Assembly: GCA_001792895.1 (NCBI GenBank)
Contig: MARA01000009.1
Coordinates: 744,001-808,000 of the forward strand
Direction: 5' to 3'
Source: Lentinus brumalis
Taxonomy: Eukaryota; Basidiomycota; Agaricomycetes; Polyporales; Polyporaceae
Length of the DNA: 64,000 nucleotides
In this document: one piece after another, positions 55,248 through 64,000 of the stretch
Position numbering within the stretch: the stretch's first letter is position 1
Layout of the letters: every line of letters starts with the position of its first letter
Notes under the pieces: model-generated
Told to the model about the DNA's origin: nothing
Databases searched by the model: none
Seen by the model: only the letters and a program-made list of their open reading frames with translations
Made by a program: the position numbers and the translations under genes

Positions 55248-56608
55248 CGTTCCCGCTGAACCAGCAGAACTGTGGTCGAGTATGTAGTAAGTACTGTTCG
55301 AATTCAGGTTCTGTCAGTTCGCACTGCCTTCCCTCCAGTTCCCACCGCGCCTTATGTAGATAAGTCCCAGCGCCTTGCATGTACCTAGGACTTCTTGCAA
55401 CCGGCCATCACACTACTGCTTGCCGCCGAAATCAATAAACCCGACGCCTGACGGAGGTCGAAGCAAACCGGGTGCAGTTGAGGAGGCAACGGCCGCAACA
55501 GAGGCCGACAAATGCGGAACTTTTACAGACCTCATATGCCCGGTCGCATTCATGCACAGTGATAAGTACTTCGCGTGCGGTTGGGACAGTAGAGCAGGGT
55601 GTGTAGCAAGCAGATGCTGGAGCAGGGTCCGGGCTATATCTGTGATGGTTTCCGGTCCTCCGGCCGCAGCCAGCACACGAGGGGGGACAGAGCGCCGAAC
55701 GCCCAACGTTTCGTAGGGCATGTTCCTGTTCACTTTGCCTCCTTAGGATTGCAGTCCGGGAAAGAACCTGGAACGGCTCACAACGGGTAGGCACGAGCGC
55801 AACTTTGTCGAGTTGCGTCATACATATCATGCAGACGACAACATGCCCTCTTCTGACTCTGAGGCATGAGAACGCAAAACATCTGCACAGGCGACTCACG
55901 TATCTGTCCTTGCCTTATGTAAGAAGGTGATTGAGTAGTAAGGAATGCGGGTTGTACGTGGGGCAACGGTGATATTATAGCAAACACGACTGCTTCCGAG
56001 TCGTGACCAAGTTTCTCGAAAGCCAGTGAAGTCCTGCAAGCGTAAGTTGAGCTATAAGCGTGCGAAGTATGCGAATACTCACCCCGGACGTCTTCGCTCT
56101 CGGTGTATTTTCCCAGCGTTGACTCATGAGAGATAACGGACGGTTATCGGGCCTGTGTCCCTGGGGTGGGGCAAACAGGCAGCTCACCACACGCAAAGTT
56201 ATGAGTAAAAATCATCCCTAAATACCCGACGTCAATGACCCACTTCCCTTAACTCTCCATACGTCCGCTATGTCAGGGTCAAAAGTGGATGCTCCTGGAC
56301 ATGGACGTGGATGGAGACGAGACATCCAGCCTGCAGCAGCCGCAGGAAAGCAGTGCGGGCGCCCGTCTGAATCGTAAATGGCAAACGCCGGACCAATGGG
56401 AAGGGGGGAAGGACAGGCAAAAGGCCGCGCCGATTCTCTGCACCAAGCCACAAGCCCAGTCGCCAACCGGGTCACCCGAATCAAGTATTCTCATCCTCCG
56501 AACTTCAGAGATGTGCAATCTTCCATCTCTTCCTCCCCATCCCCCCGATTCTTGCCTAATTAGGTAACCTCTCCCTCCCTCCCTCCTCGTTTTCCTCTCC
56601 TCTTTGCG
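55248..56608. other. Intergenic 1.4 kb between divergent P450 and Hpc2 genes
   Basis: Minus-strand frames at 55413-55733 and 55432-55899 look weakly protein-like (for example TITDIARTLLQHLLATHPAL) but show no family motif. The remainder, with a pyrimidine-rich stretch at 56520-56600, probably contains both promoters. Confidence 0.45.
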
Positions 56609-59312
56609 ATGGAAAAGGACATCAGCGACGTCGAGATGGCCGCCGCCGACGCCCGCGAGGAGCAGGCGTCGGGCGCGGCGTCGTCGGCGTCGTCCACGAC
56701 TACCTCGCCGCCCCCTTCGCCGCCAGCACACCATTATTCTCCCCCGTTGACATCGATAGCCGAGCCTCTTCCGCCTCGCTCGTACCTCCCCCCGTCGTCA
56801 TCGATGCTGCGTCGTCCAGCGAGGCCGCTAGCACCGCCGACGGCGCGCGGGGACGCAAGTCGAAGCCATCATCGTCCAACGTAGCCGCAGCGCCCCCGGG
56901 CGCCAAACCCAAGTCCACCAAATCCGCCGTCCCTCGTCCCTCCTCTCCCTCCCCGCCCCCGCCCCCGCCCGCCAGCCTCTCCAGACGATCCGCTTGGACA
57001 TTCAGCTCGGCGGCCCCGAGGACTATGAAGTCAACATCCGCGAGCTTGCGAAGGCCACGGGCCAGCGGCCGGCCACCCCCGCTCCGGAGCCGAAGCCGGA
57101 CACGAGCGACGAGAGCGACGGTGACGACGAGGGCGGCCCTAAGGTCGACGTCAAGCAGCAGGAGCAGCAGCCGGGAAAGCGACGTAGGAAGGTGAGTACT
57201 ACTGCTGCGATGAACCCTCCTCTTGCATGCGGAAAGGAGCATATAGCCAGCTGGACCACGTTCATCCTCGCGCCCAGCACAGGCGATCACCGCATCTCAC
57301 CCAGCTGCGATGACTGTCTGTGGGCTCGGGCTCGTTTACGATATGACAGATTTGGACACACAGTCGAGTCGACTCGCCGTTCTTTGTCCATCATCCGCAT
57401 TTAGCTACCGCCGTCCCGCAGGCGTCGGTCGTCGTGCTTCACGGTCCACTTGAGGATGTTCACCTCACGGCCAAGCTGGAGATCACGCATCCCATCTGCG
57501 TACAAGGCTTGCCTGTTCTATGGGAGGGACCTGCACCGAATTCAAATCTTTCACGTAGACATATGCCGCGGTCAGATCCTGCAGCGTACTTCATTCTCTT
57601 CTTCCCTCGCTCAGAACAAGGTCGCTCATTGCTTCCCTAGCAGAAGAGGCACCATGCCTCCGAGTATTACGACACTACGGATCCCTTCATTGACGATTCG
57701 GAGCTCGCGCAAGACGAGCGGACGTTCTTCGCCCAGACGAAGCAGAAGGGCTTCTATGTCTCGAGTGGCCAGGTCGCGCTGCTCAACAAGTACGTGACGC
57801 ACACACCTACATACTACAACCTGTTCTCATACTCGGAGCCCATTCAGGCCGTCTGCGAAGAAGCCAAAGTCCAAGAAGGTCAACATCCTCGCACCCTCCG
57901 CGTCGGTCTCCGCCGCGCTTTCTACAGCGACACTTCCTCTACCTGCGTTGTCCGTCTCAGCTCCGCCTACCGGCGTCTCTCCATCAAATGGGAAGGTCAA
58001 GACCGAGGAGGGCTCGCGGGATGCGCCTATCGCGCTCCTGTCCGATGGCGAGGACAATGGGAAGCTCAAGCGGAAGAACAGCGAGGCACTCAGTGTGTCG
58101 GAGGGCGGCGCCAAGAAGCGGCGGAAGACGGTGGAGATCGTGAGTATATGCGCCCTTCTCGCAGATACGCTCTGACACGATCATCGCGCGTAGCAACCCT
58201 TCCATCCGGAGCTTGAGCAGGCCATGGAGGTCCTCAAGGAGGCCATCGCGAAGGAGAAATGGGACGTGAAGGGCAAGTTCCCGCCGGGGCTGAAGCCGAT
58301 CCTGGGGCAGGTCGCGCTGAAGGCTGTCATCCTCGGCGAGTACGACGACAACTTCTTCAACATGATGCCGCGGCTGTTCCCATATAACAAGTTTACGATG
58401 ACGGTATGTGCCCCTGGCTGTGCTTGGTCGTCGGTGACTGACGGCACCTCCAGAAACTCATCAAGCGGACGATTTGGCGAGATCACACCAATCTGCTCCT
58501 TGACCGGCAGAACGCGCTCATCGAAGAGCTACGCGTCCTTGCCGAAGAGGGCTTCCCCAAGGCTCAGGAGGAGTGGGAGAAGAGCGTCGTCCAGTGGGGT
58601 GCGTCAGCATCCCTGCTCTTTCTTCTCTTCGCATCGCATGCCTAACAGATGCCCTCTCCAGAGAAGCGTCACGAGCGCGCGAAGCTCGAAGCCGGCGGGG
58701 AAAGCGCGAACGGCGTCGCACCCTCGCACGAGGGCTCCCCCGCCGCGAGCGACGCGCAGGCGACACCCATGATCGCCCCCTCCGCACTCGAGCATCGCGC
58801 ATCGCTCGACGACGGGGGCGAGAACGAGGAGGGGACGGGCGCCGGCGGTAAGGGCAAGGACGCGCATCCGCCTGCGAAGCGGTATCGCCTCACGGACCAG
58901 ATGAAGGCGATCATCTGGCAGCTGGTGTGCCTCAGCAACGAGTGCTGTCGCATCGAGAACGAGAAGAAGTGAGTGTTTGATTGCTATGTCACGATATGTG
59001 AGACGTCGTGCTGACGTGCGGCAGCTCGCTGGAGGGCTCGAATCAGATCGTGAGCGACCAGGGTGTGCGCAAGAACCTGTACCAGAAGGTGCGTAGAGTG
59101 TAGCCCTAGGTTTCTTTGCTTGCGCATTCTCATGCGTGACGACGTGCAGATTGTCGCGGCGTTCCCGGACGGCTGGCTCTCGTCCGGTCAGATCTCGCGA
59201 GAAGGTATGTTTTCATCTACTTCGTCTGTACCATCGTTTCACTGAGCGATCGCATCCAACAGTGAGCGTGATGAAGAAGAAGTACGAGAAGGAGTCAATG
59301 GAGAATGACTGA
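56609..59312 (+). CDS. Hpc2/ubinuclein, HIR histone chaperone subunit
   Basis: Eleven exons (56609-56679, 56727-56928, 56976-57191, 57644-57789, 57848-58139, 58194-58403, 58454-58598, 58662-58968, 59025-59088, 59150-59204, 59263-59312) give 585 aa. The disordered N-terminus has TPLFSPVDIDSRASS, then QTIRLDIQLGGPEDYEVNIR. The Hpc2-related domain lies from residue ~164 (EYYDTTDPFIDDSELAQDER, FAQTKQKGFYVSSGQVALLN), and a C-terminal helical region resembles the ubinuclein middle domain (FNMMPRLFPYNKFTM, KLIKRTIWRDHTNLLLDRQN). In the HIR complex it helps deposit H3-H4 outside replication. Intron 1's donor is ambiguous among several in-phase GTs; intron 3 is unusually long (452 nt). The apparent frame breaks in the GC-rich start are resolved by introns 1 and 2. 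Confidence 0.9.
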
Positions 59313-59780
59313 ACCGAACGCTCGCCGTGCCCACGCTGCCCGCAGCCCCCCCGGACCTCCATTCTCATATCTTCATCACCATCACTATCTTGACTTCTCC
59401 CGCTCTCCGTCCTCCGTGTCCTATCCTGTGTCGCCCTGTTTTCCTACTTATTGTGCTCTGTTGTTCGCCTTACCTGTACGCTTGGTTACTTAGTGATAGT
59501 GTATATGTGTGTATGATAATCCCCCATGCATCCCGACGGACTCGTCTATGAATGAACGATGATCATGTCTAAGCTCAATCTGGATTGAATGCGAGAGCGA
59601 ATGAAACCCGTGTGTCCGTTGCAAATTATCGTTACAAGTGATCGAAAGGTACAGTACAGACAAACACAAGATGAACAAGGTGTCAGATGGACTAAAATGA
59701 GAGATGGAAACGCAAGGACGAGTGGGGATACACAACAACGACAGTCCTGTCGGTCAGATGCGGCGGAAAAGGACACCAGC

Positions 59781-62168
59781 TCACCCGAGCCTGTACACAG
59801 CCTATGGAGGGGAGATGGTCAGTCCACGACCAAACAAAGAGATACGAACAGCACGCGCAAAACGCACCTTGATCTCTTCCTTGAAGACCTCCGCGATCTT
59901 CTTCCGCTGGATCTTCTGCGCGGCGGTAACGAGCCCACTCTCGGGCGTCCACTCCTCGGGGGTGAGCACGACGGCCTGAAGGAGCTCCATCTGCTTGAAC
60001 CCGTTCTTCTTGCCGAGCGCATTGCACTCCTTGAGCACGAGCTCCGCGACCGCCTTGTTCTTGCACAACTCGGGGAGGGGCGCCTTCGGGTCCGCGCCGA
60101 TGTCCTTGCCCTCGAGCGTGTGCCGGAGGTGCTCCGCGTGCGGGATGATGACCGCCATCGGCTGCGACGCGTCCGGGTCGGCGTGCACGCAGATGTTCGC
60201 GACGAGGTTGCACGACTTGTAGATCGACTCGAGGCGCTCGAGCGCGATGTACTGCGGAATAGGGCGCGGCGTTAGTCATGTCACATATAGTTTGCTTGGG
60301 GATTGGGGCAGTGGAGGCTCACCTCGCCCTGGCGCAGCTTGACAAGGTTCTTGATGCTGAGTTGGGGGAAGCGCGACACGTCAGCACCTCGGCATGAGTC
60401 AGGTACGAAGGGAGAACGTGGGCTGACCGGTCGATAATCCTGAGCGTGCCGTCCGGGTTCCACTGGCCGACGTCACCTGTGCGGAACCAGCCATCCTTGG
60501 TGAAGATGGTCTCGTCATTGTTGAGGTCGTCGCGCTTGTAGTATCCCTTGATGACCGAGGCGCCGCGGATAAGGACCTCGCCCTGTGGCAGCTCGTTCGT
60601 AGAGCGGTAGCCCGCATCGGGAACGTCGAGCAGCTTGATCTCCACGGAGGGCAGGGGCAGGCCGACGGTGTTGTACTGCATGAACTCGGGCGGCAGAATG
60701 GCACACATGCCGCACGTCTCCGTCAAACCGTAGCCTGTGGGTGGTATGAGGCCTCACAAGACCATATACGGGTACCACAGAAACGTACCCTGGATGACCG
60801 TCACAAGAGCGACGGACAAGAACTCCTGCGTCTCAGCACTGAGCGCAGCGCCACCTGAGAACGCCAGACGGAGGCGGCCGCCGGTTGCCTGCTTGACCTG
60901 ATTGAACACGGCCGCATCGACGAGCTGCGAGAGACCAGGCAAGCCGGCCTTCTTGATAGTCAGGGCGCCATTGAACACGTTCTTCTTCAACGTCCCGCCG
61001 GAGTTGACCTTGGCCGCGATGCCTTTCCTGATCATCTCCCATACAGCGGGAACACCGATCATAACGGTGGGCTTGAGCGCGCGGATGTCGCCGACGCAAT
61101 TGCGGACGGACGCGTCAGTGAGGGTCTTGACGCGCGCGTACCCGAAGGTCATGCCGACGAAGAACAGGGCCAACTCTACGATGAACTCGAGGATGTGCGC
61201 AAGAGGGAGGTAGGCGATGAAGACGTCATCCGAGTGCAGGTGGTGTCCGAGTAACTGGTAGATTGCGCCGAGCGACGCCGTGAGGTTGCCATGCGTGATG
61301 ACGACACCCTTCGGTGCCCCCGTCGTGCCACTCGTGTACATGATACACGAGACGTCGTCGTAGCCGGGGCGTCGGTCCTTGAGATCCTCCGCGCTCGTGC
61401 CCTTCCCAAGCTTTCGCAGCTCGTCGATGGAGAGCACCTGCATGTTCTCGTGTCCCGCCTTGATCTTGTCAATGTGCTCCTGCTTAGCCTCTCCGTCGTA
61501 CAGCACGACCCGGAGTGATGGGACTTTGGCGGCCACGTTGGCGACGACGTTCAAGAGTTCCGCGTTCGTGAAGATGGCCACGCACTCGGGCTCGTTCAGC
61601 GAGTGCTGCAGGCCCGACTCGCCAAGAGTCTCGTACGCAGTGGCGATAGCGGTCCCGATGAGATTGCACCCATGGGATATGAGCTGCCAGTTCGGGCTAC
61701 GACTCGCAGTTGGGACGGGTGTGTCATTGGAGACGACGAAGACACGTACCTGGTCGCCGCGTAGATGTTCACTATATCCTTCTTCTGGATGTCCAGCTTC
61801 AACAGACCCCCCGCGACCTCGACCGCCGCCTCCTTGACTTGAATGAAGGACATATACTTGTAGTCGCTGAGCTGGAAGTACTTCCATGTCTTCGTCTCCG
61901 TGGTCTCCTTGCCGTCGACGAACTTCTTCACCTCCTTCTTCTCCTCGTGAACGTCGACGACGTCGCGCCAGCCGAACGCGTCCTTGGTTCCGTGCGTGCG
62001 CGCAGCGTAGTCGAGAACGTCACAGACAGTGTCAATGCCATGGGGGCACTTCGTTGTAAGGGCGTCTTTCGTCATTGCCAGCCGGCGAACAGGTGTCTCT
62101 CCGGGGATGGACTCGCCAACCTGGGCCGATCCAGGGAAGCCATAGATGGATTTGCTTGCTGTCGCCAT
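59781..62168 (-). CDS. Long-chain acyl-CoA synthetase
   Basis: Six exons (62168-61750, 61696-60789, 60734-60428, 60356-60323, 60251-59868, 59801-59781) give 690 aa, the usual size for fungal Faa1/Faa4-type enzymes. It activates fatty acids with ATP and CoA through an acyl-AMP. The AMP-binding core is complete: phosphate loop YTSGTTGAPKGVV (about 260), FSGGAALSAETQEFL, GYGLTETCGM, GWFRTGDVGQWNPDGTLRI and IIDRIKNLVKL, then EYIALERLESIY. There is no PTS1 at the C-terminus (ends VYRLG), so it is probably cytosolic or on ER or lipid droplets. It ends 468 bp from the convergent Hpc2 gene. Its product is the substrate class of the acyl-CoA oxidase 8 kb away. Confidence 0.96.
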
Positions 62169-63346
62169 GAGAGAAATGAGATGAGTCTGGCGGGAAGAGT
62201 AGGGGAGCAGGGGAGAAGGGAGTTGGTGGGGCCACTTACCGGATCGCGAGGACTTCATACTCCGCCGGTTGGACTCTCCACCCATCAACGTGTTGCTGGA
62301 TCAATCCGCCGCTAAACAAGCTTTCCGATTGCCGTAAGTGAGCGTAAGTAACTCTGCTGCGTCTGACCGGGCTGCGTGCTGAGTCCTCGAGGACGCTGTC
62401 AGGGGAGAGGTGAGTTGAAGGGCGTTCGGCTCCTGACCTTTATGTATGTGTGTCGCCAGCCTGCGCCGCCGTCCACATTAATTCCCCACATTACGGGCGC
62501 TGACGAAATAGACATGACGCACACACAGATCGTCGCCAGACCCACCCAGTCTTCCGGGCAGCCGCATATGGCAGTGCCGGCGGCATCTTGCTCACCGCCA
62601 CCTCCTCAGGCTGCTCCTGTCGACAACGCTGGTGACCTCAAGAGCCATTGAGCTTCGCTTGTGCGACGATTGTATGTTGACGACAGAGGAGGACGCGACG
62701 CGCATGGGGTCCGTATTGTGTGTGTTGAACGTCGCCATGGCGAGCATGTCTCTGAGATCTCATGGATGGGTCCGAAGGAAGCTCGACTCGCACGGAAGAT
62801 GCTGAGGGTACCGGACTGTCGTGTTTTCATGTTCGAGCCTTGAAGGCGGATGTGATGCATCGTGTGGTGTGCCCTCGGGAGGAGAGAGTGGTAGGGCGCT
62901 GAGAGCGGAACTCGAGATATTCTCAACGTCGAATTCACTGGCAGGACCGGGACGCCAGTGGTCGAGGGCTTCAGACGTCTATCTGAGTCTCTTGAGAGTA
63001 CAAGAGCCCTACCTAAGGCCAAAGATATCAGGTAACAAGAAGCCAAACAATGCAAGGTTTCGGCTCACCAACGAAGGTAGCTCCTAGGACATCCCGCAAA
63101 CGCATATAGTCATCCGTTCAGGCTGGGCAGAGTTTTTGTCAGTGGAAGACCAGGTAAAGAGAAGACATACTGATGGCGCATGGCAGAAAGAGTCACTGTG
63201 AACCCGATTGGTCAGGGCAGAAGCCGCAGAACTCGCCAGCCGAGAGCGCGTGTCGATGTAGTGAAAGCGAAGGTAGCACCAAGCGTGTGTCCGATCGAGT
63301 CGTCCCTCAGTGTATTAAGCACTTGAGCTGTGAGCCAGTTAGGTGA
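62169..63346. other. Intergenic 1.2 kb, no supported gene
   Basis: Upstream of the acyl-CoA synthetase I see only short frames, the longest on the minus strand at 62606-63055 (Ser/Arg-rich, no motif). No RNA gene or repeat was recognised. Confidence 0.5.
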
Positions 63347-64000
63347 CGCCTTCTATGGGAACCAAGGCTTGGTACTTCGCCGGCAGCAAGCGCATATAGC
63401 CACCTGCAGCGCGCCACTGCACATGCAGAGCTTCGTGTTTGTCAGACTGACAGCCCAGCTCAAACAGTAGCAATACTCGCACAGACAGAGGCCAGAGAAT
63501 GCATGCAAACACGAGCGCGGAGGATGGTGGTGGTAGAGAGCCAAGAGAGGCCCGCTAGCCTCGGCCCTCCAGGCTTATACCCGTACGCGCGACGCGTAGG
63601 TCAGGTGACCGTATGGCACCGCGTCTCCGATGTTCTCGGACCCGGACATGAATGAAGCCTGCGGGGAATCGCGATGTATGTAGTCGATCTCACATTGGTT
63701 CTCATTGATATGTACTTGGAGGGAGGTCGCGATGCTACGCACGCTATATCCGATTCCACATTGTCGGTCTGTTAAGGACTATAATATTACATACACATTG
63801 ACACTAACAAGCTGGCCGCAAATGACGTACGCTACCATACCTACTCGGCAGGTCCTATCACCGTTGACTGGAGCAGTTCAAATCCCGCAGTGCGCCCGGA
63901 ACCTCCCATGAACTCGGAAAGGTACACTTCCGCCGTGACGAGGTCGCCAACGACCACATCCTCGAAGCATAAGATGTGCTCTAACGTACGACCGTACACG
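63347..64000 (-). pseudogene. Aspartic peptidase-like remnant (polyporopepsin type), partial at the window edge
   Basis: From 64000 down to about 63845 the minus strand reads VYGRTLEHILCFEDVVVGDL, AEVYLSEFMGGSG and GFELLQSTVIGPA, which follows the order of fungal A1 aspartic peptidases (flap Tyr-Gly, DTVTLGDL-like strand, GFDGVDGILGIGP-like segment). Further on, VPYGHLTYASRV and GGYMRLLPAKYQALVP resemble later blocks of the same family. I cannot connect these pieces in one frame, and stops intervene. The catalytic DTG of the first lobe would lie outside the window. It is either a decayed copy or a divergent gene whose introns I could not place. Confidence 0.45.

Noticed and set aside
56609..57191. 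Apparent double frameshift at the start of the Hpc2 gene
   Set aside because: A 47-nt intron ending at 56726 and another at 56929-56975 restore a single frame through family-like sequence, so the gene need not be broken.

Overview
The window is nuclear DNA of a filamentous basidiomycete, most likely an Agaricomycete. Genes are GC-rich and split by many short GT-AG introns (about 45-80 nt). There are paired F-box/LRR-type genes and a polyporopepsin-like protease remnant, and the transcription factors are of fungal types (AreA-like GATA, Zn2Cys6). I resolved most exon junctions by hand, by reading frame, splice sites and family motifs; junctions I could not settle are flagged.

Region 1 (0.5-14.8 kb, minus strand) is one very large non-LTR retrotransposon of about 14.3 kb. 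It has a poly(A) tail at 525-547 and a perfect 15-bp target-site duplication at 512-526 and 14816-14830. In its own 5'-3' order it carries a long 5' region, a small unknown ORF (ORF0), a 1195-aa Gag-like ORF1 with a CCHC knuckle, an extra ORF with a Pho80/Pcl-type cyclin box, and a 1755-aa ORF2 (endonuclease, reverse transcriptase, RNase H, terminal zinc finger). A cyclin-like gene carried between ORF1 and ORF2 is the most striking thing in the window.

Region 2 (14.8-27.5 kb) is gene-poor except for a GATA transcription factor at 18866-21717, which joins an AreA-type N-terminal domain to two GATA fingers. Region 3 (27.5-36.6 kb) has a tandem pair of F-box genes (the second frameshifted near its end), tRNA-Ala(CGC), a secreted SGNH/GDSL esterase and the La RNA-binding protein. 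Region 4 (38.9-47.6 kb) has a 16-exon Zn2Cys6 transcription factor, two more F-box genes and, between them, a broken duplicate of the 3' end of one of them.

Region 5 (48.6-62.2 kb) holds a CHZ-like histone chaperone, a peroxisomal acyl-CoA oxidase ending in SKL, U6 snRNA (divergent from the oxidase), a cytochrome P450, an Hpc2/ubinuclein subunit of the HIR histone chaperone, and a long-chain acyl-CoA synthetase. The synthetase (activation), oxidase (first step of peroxisomal beta-oxidation) and P450 (oxidation, substrate unknown) could act on related lipids. The two chaperone genes are housekeeping-type. A probably decayed aspartic peptidase runs off the right edge.
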